Part shown: piece after piece, positions 1-8,123 of the stretch | Numbering within the stretch: position 1 is the first letter of the stretch | Layout: each line of letters opens with the position of its first letter | Assembly: GCA_030538155.1 (NCBI GenBank) | Contig: JAUNUN010000007.1 | Span: forward strand, 1-64,000 | Reading direction: 5' to 3' | DNA: 64,000 bases | Source of the DNA: a bacterium | Lineage (GTDB): Bacteria > Desulfobacterota > Desulfobulbia > Desulfobulbales > Desulfobulbaceae | Notes under the pieces: model-generated | Database searches by the model: none | Told to the model about the DNA's origin: nothing | Seen by the model: only the letters and a program-made list of their open reading frames with translations | Translations under genes and position numbers: made by a program

Positions 1-168
1 GGGGAGAAGGGAAGAGGTAAGGGGCGCTAGGGGCTGGTTCAAGCGCTTAACTCGCTCCAGCAGTGTACGGATGAGCACACGCAGCGCCGCAGCAGGCAGC
101 TGAACCAACGCAGTATCACTGAGCTGGAATTCCAGGGGCTTATCTTGGGTCTTTTGCGGTTGAGCCAT
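1..168 (-). CDS. Hypothetical protein, truncated at the left window edge
   Basis: A leftward reading frame opens at an ATG (166-168) and runs off the edge without a stop, giving the first 56 residues only. It begins MAQPQKTQDKP and continues with a leucine-rich, probably helical stretch (LPAAALRVLIRTLLERVKRL). No SD-like sequence precedes the ATG. I do not recognise the family. The helical 'ALRVLIRTLLERVKRLNQ' recalls the N-terminus of IS66-type transposases, but the expected Asn/Ser-rich segment does not follow, so I do not assign it. Confidence 0.4.
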   Translation of the reverse strand, partial: MAQPQKTQDKPLEFQLSDTALVQLPAAALRVLIRTLLERVKRLNQPLAPLTSSLLP

Positions 169-784
169 GGCACTGGTTCCCGGATGTTCTGCTGATCTGC
201 TCAGCGCAGAGAAAAACACCATTTGATGGCCCTGCGGGGTCTATGGTCAATAGCAAGCAAATTGCAGCCATTTGCTCTGGCTAAGAGGGCCAATTCTGGT
301 GCTGTCTGCAGATACTGTGCTTTCCATGTCAACATGGTATAGCAAATACTCACCAACAGCGTGAGGAAAAAATACACCCCGTGATTGGTTACGTTCAGAG
401 TTTTTTGGTGCTTCCTTTGTCGCATATAAGAGGAGAGTTCCTGCTTTTTTCCCAAGACTCTCATTATTGGAAGAACCGGCTCAATATCCGGTAAATCCCA
501 AAGTATATAGACGGCATATGTATAATGCCCTGTGGTTTATCTGGATTGTCGGCTTTATTGAAGTGATAGAGGGGCTCAGAGAAATAGGACTGCTTGGCCA
601 CCTGTGGAGGCTCTATTAGGGCGTCTGAGCCTTGGAATCCTTGGAGGTGGGAAAGTCGGCCACTCTACTCTGTACATTTTTGGAGCTGGATTTTCAGATA
701 CGGCCTACGGTATACTGAAAAAATCAAAAGACAGGCAAGTATGCGGCGGCCATGCCGCACAGGCTAGACGCTGAAGGTGGCATA
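169..784. other. Region without a confident gene
   Basis: No well-supported gene lies here. A leftward 87-codon frame (201-464) has one hydrophobic segment but no SD and no recognisable family. On the opposite strand an open frame of about 84 codons ends at TAG 617-619. Its last 33 codons (from ATG 518) encode an aromatic, membrane-like peptide containing WFIWIVGFIEVIEGL. It has no convincing start, so it could be the tail of a decayed gene. The two candidates overlap, so both cannot be real genes. Confidence 0.35.
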
Positions 785-1069
785 ATGAATACCCTGGGAA
801 AGAGAAAAAAACGGCAGGCACATAGAATTCAATTACCGCTGCGAGAACCTCTGGGTAAGATCAGGTGTCCACGTTGCGGCAACAGCGGGCATTTTGTGGA
901 GCAGTTGGAAAGCGTGATGGTAACCACCACCTATATGCAGAATACGGATGGTTCATTTACTCCGGTGGAGCAGAACAGCGATACGGCCGGTGAGATGGCC
1001 TTTCTGTGCGGGGAATGCGGCTATGATTTAACCTTGTTTCATGCCCATTTTCGCGAAATGGCTTTTTAA
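785..1069 (+). CDS. Small zinc-ribbon protein of unknown function
   Basis: Encodes 94 residues from ATG 785, preceded by AAGGTGG four bases upstream; an in-frame ATG at 752 lacks such a site. The protein has a basic N-terminus (GKRKKRQ) and two metal-binding knuckles, CPRCG near residue 30 and CGECG near residue 80. They are separated by about 45 residues with a 'VTTTYMQNTDGSF' segment. This is a rubredoxin-like or zinc-ribbon layout, so zinc binding is likely. The function is unknown. It stands alone, convergent with dsrC and separated from it by a bidirectional terminator. Confidence 0.75.
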   Translation: MNTLGKRKKRQAHRIQLPLREPLGKIRCPRCGNSGHFVEQLESVMVTTTYMQNTDGSFTPVEQNSDTAGEMAFLCGECGYDLTLFHAHFREMAF

Positions 1070-1292
1070 TGGTCGAATGCTTTTAGGCGGGTCTGTGGGA
1101 TTGGTGCTGTTAGCGGGCCGGAACCTGGAACGGTGAAAGGAGAGCAAGACTCGCAGACGGAGCGTGTGAGGACTGCATACAGAGAGCCAACAAGGTCAAA
1201 TAAGCTGTAATTTTGCTTTTATATCAGAGCCCTATTTGCGTCGGTTTCTTCGATCCGGCATTGGAATAAGATATAAACTACAAGAAGCAAAG

Positions 1293-1336
1293 AGCATAAA
1301 AAAAGCTGCCTGAAAACAGGCAGCTTTTTTTATGCT
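1293..1336. terminator. Bidirectional rho-independent terminator
   Basis: A perfect 20-bp inverted repeat (1293-1312 and 1317-1336) encloses an AAAA loop. The stem core GCTGCCTG/CAGGCAGC is flanked by A and T runs, so it works on either strand. It closes dsrC (stop at 1356) leftward and can also stop transcription coming rightward from the zinc-ribbon gene. The 220 bases between that gene and the hairpin show no further feature. Confidence 0.9.
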
Positions 1337-1355
1337 CGAGTCGAACAGACAGGAA

Positions 1356-1676
1356 TCAGACGCAACCGGTCGGTTTGGGCAGACCAGCCATCTTACAGGC
1401 TCCCTTGCCAGGTCCGGACGGGAACAGCTCGTAGATGCGCTTCAGCGGGAAGCCGGTGGTCTTGGAGAGGATACGTACCATCGGAGCAATACCGTTCTTC
1501 TTGTAATACTCCTGCAGGGCGTCGATAACTTTCTGGTGTTCGTCGGTGATCTCAGCAATACCTTCAACACCCTTTACGTAGTCAACCCAGTTCTCATCCC
1601 AGTCCTCTGCGCCTTTGAGCAGGAAACCGTCCTCATCGACCTCGTAGCTTTTTCCTTTGTGTTCAATAGTTGCCAT
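1356..1676 (-). CDS. dsrC: Sulfur-carrier protein DsrC/TusE
   Basis: DsrC carries sulfite-derived sulfur as a trisulfide between its two C-terminal cysteines. It is the product and substrate partner of dissimilatory sulfite reductase DsrAB and of the DsrMKJOP membrane complex in the cytoplasm. The 106-residue protein has the family length and the C-terminal arm ending GLPKPTGCV, with CysB at 94 and the penultimate CysA at 105. Keeping both separates true DsrC from TusE-like paralogs lacking one. The start at MATIEHKG is chosen because GGAGGA lies four bases upstream; a longer frame would add 12 atypical residues. The gene is monocistronic, as is usual for dsrC, which is normally unlinked to dsrAB. 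Confidence 0.97.
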   Translation of the reverse strand: MATIEHKGKSYEVDEDGFLLKGAEDWDENWVDYVKGVEGIAEITDEHQKVIDALQEYYKKNGIAPMVRILSKTTGFPLKRIYELFPSGPGKGACKMAGLPKPTGCV

Positions 1677-1736
1677 GTCATCCTCCAGGCCAAGGTTTGA
1701 TGTTGGTATCAAAGATAAATAGGAAAATTGAATGAT

Positions 1737-1765
1737 TCTCTACTATACGCCACATACTTTGTCAA
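1737..1765 (-). promoter_or_regulatory. Candidate dsrC promoter
   Basis: On the minus strand a perfect TTGACA (1765-1760) is followed after 17 bases by TAGAGA (1742-1737), a weak -10. It lies about 60 bases upstream of the dsrC start in the divergent spacer shared with the PpiD-type gene. The -35 is convincing and the -10 is not. Confidence 0.3.
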
Positions 1766-1913
1766 GCGTATGCACAGGTTTTTTTGTCGGGCAGCCCGGC
1801 AAGGGTCAGTGTCTGCATTTTTCGCTGGTAACTTGGCAGTAAATGGCCCATAATACGCCTTTGCCGATTTTTCCGACCATCCTTTCGCCATAGTCAAGAG
1901 GGTTGAAACCACT

Positions 1914-3797
1914 ATGCTCAGAGTACTGCGAAAAAACGCCCAATCACCGCTTATCCAGGCAGTTGTCGTCATTATTGCAGTTGTTTTTATTTTCTGGGGA
2001 GTCGGCTCCAATCTGAATTCAAACGCCAGTGCCGTGGCTGTGGTGGATGGCACGGAAATCACCGGCATAGAGTTCAGTCGCACCTATGACAGGTTGCTCG
2101 AATCCTACAAACAGCAGTTTGGCGGCCAAGTGCCGGAAGAGCTACTTAATACCATGGGAATCAGGCAGCAGGCCATCAACCAGTTGGTACAGCGGGAGCT
2201 GGTGCGCAAGGGTGCCGGCCGGCTTGGCCTCATGATCAGTGATCAGGAAGTGCAGCGCTCCATCGCGGCCATTCCTGCCTTCCAAAATAACGGCGCCTTT
2301 GATCTGGCCGCATACCAGGCGGTGCTGGCTCAGAACAGGTTGTCTGAAACCGCTTTTGAAGAAGGCATCCGCAACGATCTTCTGGCGGATCGGGCCCTGG
2401 ACGCCATTGCCGGTTTTGCCCAGGTTTCAGACCAGGAAATCAGACAGTGGCTGGACTATGCCGGCCTGGAGATGCAGTTGAATTATGCCATCTTTTCCAG
2501 GGAAGAGTTTCAGGAAAAGGTGCAGGTGGAGGAAGCACAACTTGCCTCCTGGTATGATGAGAATAAAGAACAATACCGGCCCGCGGCCCTGTACAGCTTT
2601 GCCTATCTTTTTTTCCCATTCAGCGGCGAGATGGAGGATGTGCAGGTAAGCGAAGAAGAGATGCGGGCCTATTTCAATGAGCATGCAGCCCGCTGGCAGA
2701 CTCCGGAACAGCGGCATGTGCGTCATATTCTTTTCCGGCTTGATCAGGGGGCAAGCGCTGAAGCGAAAGCGGCCAAGAAAGAAGCAGCAGAACAGGCCCT
2801 GACCATGCTCCGTGGCGGTAGTGCTTTCAATGAAGTGGCCGATTCGCTTACAGAAGACCCTGCCGGCAAGGGCAAGGGCGGAGATCTTGGCTTTATTACC
2901 CGTGGGCAGATGGTGCCGCAATTTGAGGAGGCGGCCTTTAACCTGGCAAGCGGCGCGACCAGCGAGGTGGTGGAAAGCCCCTTTGGCTTTCACCTCATCA
3001 AGGTTGAAAGTGTGAAACCGGAGAGCAAGGTTTCCTTTGGGGAGAAAAAGGAAGAGATCACAGAGATCCTCGCGCAGCAAAAGACACGGGCCCTGAGTTT
3101 TAAAAAGGTCTCTGCCGCCTACGAGGGAGTAATGCGGGCGGGCAGTCTGGCCAAGTACAGCGAAAGCGCCGGGCAGCAGTTGCAAAAGAGCGACTATCTC
3201 AGCGAAAAGGCCATACCGAAAGACATGGCGCTTTTACAGGACGGCGTCATTGCCAAGGCCGCCTTTGCCTTGGGCAAGGGAGAGCTGAGCTCGATTATCG
3301 AGGGGGCAAAGGGGTACGCGATCCTCTTTGCAGATGATGTGAAAATACCGGAAATTCCGGCACTCGAACAGATTCGCAGTCAGGTGTTGGCGGACTATTC
3401 TAGGGAAAAGGGAATTGAGCTGATGCGCCAAGCGGCTGACGGGGCCTTAAAAGCGCTTCAGGAGAACGACAAGTGGCCCGAGGCGGTAGCGGTTAAAGCA
3501 AGCGCATATATCAAGCGCAGCGATACCGGCGCAGAAGCGCCCGCGCTGATGCTGCAGGAGGCCTTCAACCAGCTTGGCAAAAGCAAGCTTCCCAATGCAC
3601 CGATCAATATTGGGGAAGACCTGGTTGTCTACCAGATTACCGGAGTACGCCAGGGCGAAGATACCACCGAAGAGGCGGTACGCGATTCCCTGAAGGCGCA
3701 GATTCTGCAGGCCCAGCGCAACCAGTTGTTCAGCCGGTGGGTAGCCCGCTTGCAGGCCCAAAGCAAGGTCTGGATCAATCCGGACATCCTCAAGTGA
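1914..3797 (+). CDS. ppiD: PpiD/SurA-type periplasmic peptidyl-prolyl isomerase, membrane anchored
   Basis: A folding helper for secreted and outer-membrane proteins, held in the inner membrane and acting in the periplasm. The 627-residue protein, the usual PpiD length, starts MLRVLRKNAQSP and has one membrane span (about residues 13-32, VVVIIAVVFIFWGVG). A SurA_N-like chaperone region with VDGTEIT follows. The parvulin/PpiC domain lies around residues 265-370 (RHVRHILF, GGDLGFITRGQMVPQFEEAAF, SPFGFHLIKV). The C-terminal portion is chaperone-like. The gene is divergent from dsrC and closed by a hairpin at 3881. A second foldase, SurA, is encoded at 12618-13622. Confidence 0.9.
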   Translation: MLRVLRKNAQSPLIQAVVVIIAVVFIFWGVGSNLNSNASAVAVVDGTEITGIEFSRTYDRLLESYKQQFGGQVPEELLNTMGIRQQAINQLVQRELVRKGAGRLGLMISDQEVQRSIAAIPAFQNNGAFDLAAYQAVLAQNRLSETAFEEGIRNDLLADRALDAIAGFAQVSDQEIRQWLDYAGLEMQLNYAIFSREEFQEKVQVEEAQLASWYDENKEQYRPAALYSFAYLFFPFSGEMEDVQVSEEEMRAYFNEHAARWQTPEQRHVRHILFRLDQGASAEAKAAKKEAAEQALTMLRGGSAFNEVADSLTEDPAGKGKGGDLGFITRGQMVPQFEEAAFNLASGATSEVVESPFGFHLIKVESVKPESKVSFGEKKEEITEILAQQKTRALSFKKVSAAYEGVMRAGSLAKYSESAGQQLQKSDYLSEKAIPKDMALLQDGVIAKAAFALGKGELSSIIEGAKGYAILFADDVKIPEIPALEQIRSQVLADYSREKGIELMRQAADGALKALQENDKWPEAVAVKASAYIKRSDTGAEAPALMLQEAFNQLGKSKLPNAPINIGEDLVVYQITGVRQGEDTTEEAVRDSLKAQILQAQRNQLFSRWVARLQAQSKVWINPDILK

Positions 3798-3880
3798 GGC
3801 GCAACCTCAGCGGCTATGAGATAGCGCCGGCTACAAGGCCCTTGGGGCCATGCTGCCGGCTCCATACAGCAATCCTGAAA

Positions 3881-3913
3881 ACCGCCGAGGGTTCATGACC
3901 CTTGGCGGTTTTT
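3881..3913 (+). terminator. Rho-independent terminator after the PpiD-type gene
   Basis: A 12-bp stem (3881-3892 with 3898-3909, one G-U pair) encloses a 5-base loop and is followed by a T run. It lies about 85 bases beyond the stop codon and upstream of the SNF2 gene, so the two genes are probably separate units. Confidence 0.85.
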
Positions 3914-3940
3914 CTCACTTAACCTGTATCCAAGGAAGGG

Positions 3941-6900
3941 ATGGCGATAGACAAAAGCCCTGAGCATGATCTTCTGGCCCAAGCCGGATCCCTTTCCGAA
4001 GAGGCCTATCTCCTGCTGCAACTGGCAGCGGTTTTGTATGAGCCCGTATCCACGAGTTTCCTCTGCAGGGCCTTTCTCTCGCTGGATCATTATCTTTTGG
4101 GCGAACGTCGCCCGCGCTATGATGAAGTACAGGTGATGATCAGTCACCTGCGCCAAGAGGGCTTGCTCTCCAGCCAGAATCAATGCCCGCCGGTGTTGGC
4201 GGAGCTGCTGGTGCGGGAGAGCATCAAGGAAAAACGCTTTACCCGACTGGTGGCCTTTGTCGAGCAGAGCACGCCCATGGAGTACCAGCACGGACGCTGG
4301 CAGGTGCGTTGCTGGCGGGCCTTGCGCCAATTCCGCATCGGAGTGTACAGCCAGAACAGCGAGGTGGTGGAAGAGGCGCTCAAATTTTTGCAGCATGTAG
4401 AATGCCGCCAACTCTTCACCGGCATGCTGCCGGCGGCCCGCATCCTCACCTACGCCTTTGACCCGGCCTGGTTTGCCGCCATGCCGGTCTTTCTGCAATT
4501 TTTTCTCCTGGATCACGTCATCCAATCGGGCAGTGCCCGCCTGACCCATGTTCCGGCCATCCAAAGCTATTTACAGGATGAGACCCCCCGCCGCATAGAC
4601 CCGGAAGAACAGGTTCCCTTTCTCAGGCTTTTAGCCAATCTGCACATCATCCGGGGCGAAATCGCAGCCCTGGAAAAGCTGATAGAAGACAGCGAGGCAA
4701 TCTTCTCCGGCACCGGCCTGCGGGGCACGGTGGCGTTTTTCAGGGGGAAGACGGAAGAAGCGCATGCGCTTTTTAAAGAGGATCTGGATCTCCTTGGCCG
4801 CCTGCTCGATACGCCTGAGCCGACCCTCATTGGCCTGCCCGGTTTTTTCTGCGTGGTCAGTCAGTTACGCATGGCCGATGAAGTGGGGCTGCGCGCAGCC
4901 CAAGAGATGCTTGTGCTTATGCTGGCCCGTTCCCGGGAAGATGCGCCTGAAACGCTGCCGCTCCGCTGCCTGGCCGCCTATGTTGCGCATCTTCTGGGCG
5001 AAAAACCTGAACTCCTGGTCTTAAGTTCCGCCCTGGCAGTGGAGGAGAACCAGTGCTCCCTGGTGCTGAGTCTGATTATTTTTTACTGGTTGGGGGTGGA
5101 GATTGCGCCCGAGTTTCTGGGCCGTCTGGAACGCCTGCAGCATCGCGCGGCAGATCAGGGCTACTGCTGGGTAGCACGGGAGGCGGCAGCGCTCTTGACT
5201 GCCCTTGACTCGGCCCACCTCAGCAGGCAGACACAGGCTTGCCCGCTTGCAGAGTCCGGTCCGGATCTGTGCAACCTGTTCAAACCGGCGGCGGATTGGC
5301 AGCATAGTTTGACGGAGCTGATTGAGGCGGTGCATGCGGTGCACCAGCCCGACCCAGGGAGGCGTTTGAGCTGGTTTGTCAGCTATGCGAATGGCGAGCT
5401 CTCTCTCATGGCCAAGGAGCAGCGCCGCAATGCCCAGGGCCGCTGGAGTGCGGGTCGGACTATTTCCCCGGCTCGTTTGGCAGCAGGGAATCAGCCCTAC
5501 TTTACCCGGCAGGATCAGCAGTTGCGCGCCGCCCTGGTGCGCAGACCCTCTGTGCCGTCCGCATCAGCTACTAAAGGTGCTGCGGCTGAGAGCTTTGCCT
5601 TTGATCCGGAACAGGCCCTGCCGGCCCTGATCGGCCATCCCCTGGTTTTTCTGCAGCAATCTCCCAAAACCCCGGTTGAAATTATCGCGGCAGAGCCGGA
5701 ACTCATGGTGGAGCGCCGGGGCGATTCCCTTTTTCTCCACTTTACCCATCCCCTGGGCGAGGCCTCGGTTTCGGTTTGGCCGGAAACCGCAACCCGTTTC
5801 AAGGTGGTGCGCATCCGTGAGGAGCACCGGCGAGTGGCGGCCATCACCGGGCCGCGCGGTCTGCAGGTGCCGCTTTCGGCCAGTGCAGAGGTGCTGAGCA
5901 CCATTGGCCGCCTGGCATCCTTCATGACCGTGCACTCGGCCATTGACATGCCTGCGGGCGACGAGGCGCTGGAAGAGGTGCAGGGCGATTCGACGCCCCA
6001 TATCCACATCATCCCCTTTGGCAGCGGCTTCCGCATAGAACTCTTTGTGCGGCCCTTCAGCCCGAATGGACCCTATCTCAAACCCGGCATCGGCGCAGCC
6101 AATCTCATTGCGGAAATCGGCGGCAAACGGCTCAAGGCCCGGCGTAATCTCAAAGAGGAGGAGACCAGGGCGCACGAGGTGGAGGAAAGCTGCCCCATGC
6201 TCGATTTGGCCACTGATTTTGAGGTGGGCCAACGCCGCGAATGGCACCTGCAGGAACCGGATGCCTGCTTGCAGGTTCTCTTGGAACTGGACGCCATCCG
6301 CAACCAGGTGGTGCTGGAGTGGCCGGAGGGTGAAAAACTCTCCATTCGCGGCCAGGCAGGCACGGGCCGGCTCAACTTGAATATCCGCACCGCCCAGCAG
6401 GACTGGTTTGCGCTCTCGGGTAATGTGCAGGTCGATGAAAGCGAAGTGGTGGAACTGAAATTTCTTCTGGAAAAGGCGCGGCAATCAAAAAGCCGTTTTA
6501 TTCCACTCGGTGATGGGCAATTTTTGGCCCTGACCCAGGAGTTCCGCAACCGCCTGGATGAACTGCTCTACTATGGCTCCATGGACGGGGCCGGTAGGCA
6601 GGATATTCGGGTGCATGCCCTGGCGGCCATGGCTTTAGATGATCTCAGCCGTGAGGCCAATACCGAGGCCGAAGCCCTGTGGCGACAAAGGCAGCAGGCA
6701 ATTGAAACCCTGCAAGACCGGCAGTTCAAGGTGCCTGCGGCCCTGAAAGCGGAACTGCGCGACTATCAGAAAGAGGGTTTTGTCTGGATGAGCCGTATGG
6801 CGGCACTGGGTTTTGGTGCCTGTCTGGCCGACGACATGGGGCTTGGTAAAACCCTGCAGTCCCTGGCCCTGATCCTCTCCCGCGCCAAGGGCGGGCCATC

Positions 6901-8122
6901 GCTTGTGGTTGCACCCACCTCGGTGTGCATGAACTGGCAGGCGGAGATCTGCCGTTTTGCCCCGACCCTGAACATCCACCTGCTCTCGGGTTTACCCCGC
7001 GGCCAGAGCGAACTCAGCTTTCAGCCCCATGATGTGCTCATCTGCAGCTATACCCTCCTGCAGCAGGAGAAAAAGCTTTTGGCAGGTATAGACTGGCAAA
7101 CCATTGTTCTAGACGAGGCGCAGGCCATCAAAAACGCGGCCACCAAGCGCTCCCAAGCTGCCATGCAGCTGAAGGGCGCTTTCCGCCTCATTACCACGGG
7201 CACGCCCATTGAAAACCACCTAGGCGAGTTGTGGAACCTCTTTGCCTTTATTAACCCCGGCCTTTTAGGCAGCTTTAAGCAGTTTAACCGCCGCTTCGGC
7301 ATTCCCATCGAAAAGTACCGGGACAGGGGGGCGCGCAAGATGCTTAAAAAGCTGATTCGGCCCTTCATGCTCAGGCGCATCAAGGCCGAGGTGCTGGATG
7401 AATTGCCGCCGCGTACCGAGGTGACCTTGCGGGTGGAACTGAGCCGGGAAGAGCAGCATTTTTATGAGGCCCTGCGCCGGCAGGCATTGGAAAATATCGA
7501 AAGCGGCAAGGATCAGGCAGTGCGCCAGATCCGCATACTGGCGGAGATCATGCGGTTGCGGCGGGCCTGCTGCAACCCTAAACTGGTGGAGAGTGGCACC
7601 GAGATTGCCTCAAGTAAGGAGCAGGCCTTTTCGGAACTTTTGGATGAGCTGTTGGGCGGCGGCCACAAGGCCCTTATCTTCAGCCAGTTTACCGGACATC
7701 TCGGGCTCTTGCGCCGGCATCTCGATGAGAAGAAGATCGGCTACTGCTATCTGGATGGTTCAACCGCCGCGGCCCAGCGCCGCAACCAGGTGGAGGCCTT
7801 CCAGTCAGGCGAGGCGGCCCTGTTTCTCATCAGCCTCAAGGCAGGCGGCTTGGGACTAAACCTGACGGCTGCGGATTACGTCATCCACATGGATCCCTGG
7901 TGGAACCCGGCCGTGGAAGACCAGGCCGCAGACCGGGCCCACCGCATCGGCCAGAAACGGCCGGTCACGGTTTACCGGCTGGTTACCGCCAACACCATCG
8001 AAGAGAAGATCGTGCGTTTGCATCAGGAAAAGCGCGATCTTGCCAATTCCCTGCTTGAGGGCACGGATGTCAGCGCCCGTATCGGCGTGGAGGAGTTGCT
8101 GGAACTGATTCGGGGGCAGTAA
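3941..8122 (+). CDS. Very large SNF2/Rad54-type helicase-like ATPase
   Basis: A 1393-residue DNA-translocating ATPase of the SNF2 family. The last third is the motor: RecA-like domain 1 begins near residue 935 (LRDYQKEGFVWMSRM), Walker A is DDMGLGKT near 965, the DEAQ box is near 1057, and GTPIENHLGELWNLF near 1086. Domain 2 contains SQFTGHLGLL, LKAGGLGLNLTAADYVI and DPWWNPAVEDQAADRAHRIGQ near 1320-1337. All motifs look intact. The first ~930 residues carry no domain I can name. They are rich in leucine and helical, with a conserved-looking block RRLSWFVSYANGELSL near 480. The ATG follows an AAGGAAGGG site. Bacterial SNF2 proteins with long N-termini are known but their roles are mostly unclear; transcription recycling, repair and defence are all possible. 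No methylase or nuclease lies nearby. Confidence 0.9.
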   Translation: MAIDKSPEHDLLAQAGSLSEEAYLLLQLAAVLYEPVSTSFLCRAFLSLDHYLLGERRPRYDEVQVMISHLRQEGLLSSQNQCPPVLAELLVRESIKEKRFTRLVAFVEQSTPMEYQHGRWQVRCWRALRQFRIGVYSQNSEVVEEALKFLQHVECRQLFTGMLPAARILTYAFDPAWFAAMPVFLQFFLLDHVIQSGSARLTHVPAIQSYLQDETPRRIDPEEQVPFLRLLANLHIIRGEIAALEKLIEDSEAIFSGTGLRGTVAFFRGKTEEAHALFKEDLDLLGRLLDTPEPTLIGLPGFFCVVSQLRMADEVGLRAAQEMLVLMLARSREDAPETLPLRCLAAYVAHLLGEKPELLVLSSALAVEENQCSLVLSLIIFYWLGVEIAPEFLGRLERLQHRAADQGYCWVAREAAALLTALDSAHLSRQTQACPLAESGPDLCNLFKPAADWQHSLTELIEAVHAVHQPDPGRRLSWFVSYANGELSLMAKEQRRNAQGRWSAGRTISPARLAAGNQPYFTRQDQQLRAALVRRPSVPSASATKGAAAESFAFDPEQALPALIGHPLVFLQQSPKTPVEIIAAEPELMVERRGDSLFLHFTHPLGEASVSVWPETATRFKVVRIREEHRRVAAITGPRGLQVPLSASAEVLSTIGRLASFMTVHSAIDMPAGDEALEEVQGDSTPHIHIIPFGSGFRIELFVRPFSPNGPYLKPGIGAANLIAEIGGKRLKARRNLKEEETRAHEVEESCPMLDLATDFEVGQRREWHLQEPDACLQVLLELDAIRNQVVLEWPEGEKLSIRGQAGTGRLNLNIRTAQQDWFALSGNVQVDESEVVELKFLLEKARQSKSRFIPLGDGQFLALTQEFRNRLDELLYYGSMDGAGRQDIRVHALAAMALDDLSREANTEAEALWRQRQQAIETLQDRQFKVPAALKAELRDYQKEGFVWMSRMAALGFGACLADDMGLGKTLQSLALILSRAKGGPSLVVAPTSVCMNWQAEICRFAPTLNIHLLSGLPRGQSELSFQPHDVLICSYTLLQQEKKLLAGIDWQTIVLDEAQAIKNAATKRSQAAMQLKGAFRLITTGTPIENHLGELWNLFAFINPGLLGSFKQFNRRFGIPIEKYRDRGARKMLKKLIRPFMLRRIKAEVLDELPPRTEVTLRVELSREEQHFYEALRRQALENIESGKDQAVRQIRILAEIMRLRRACCNPKLVESGTEIASSKEQAFSELLDELLGGGHKALIFSQFTGHLGLLRRHLDEKKIGYCYLDGSTAAAQRRNQVEAFQSGEAALFLISLKAGGLGLNLTAADYVIHMDPWWNPAVEDQAADRAHRIGQKRPVTVYRLVTANTIEEKIVRLHQEKRDLANSLLEGTDVSARIGVEELLELIRGQ

Positions 8123-8123
8123 C

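Noticed and set aside
1-168. IS66-type transposase N-terminus
   Set aside because: The helical leucine-rich part is suggestive, but the characteristic Asn/Ser-rich segment and later motifs are absent or outside the window.
1084-1290. Possible riboswitch or small RNA in the spacer downstream of the zinc-ribbon gene
   Set aside because: No conserved riboswitch core could be recognised and both flanking genes end toward it, so a leader is unlikely.
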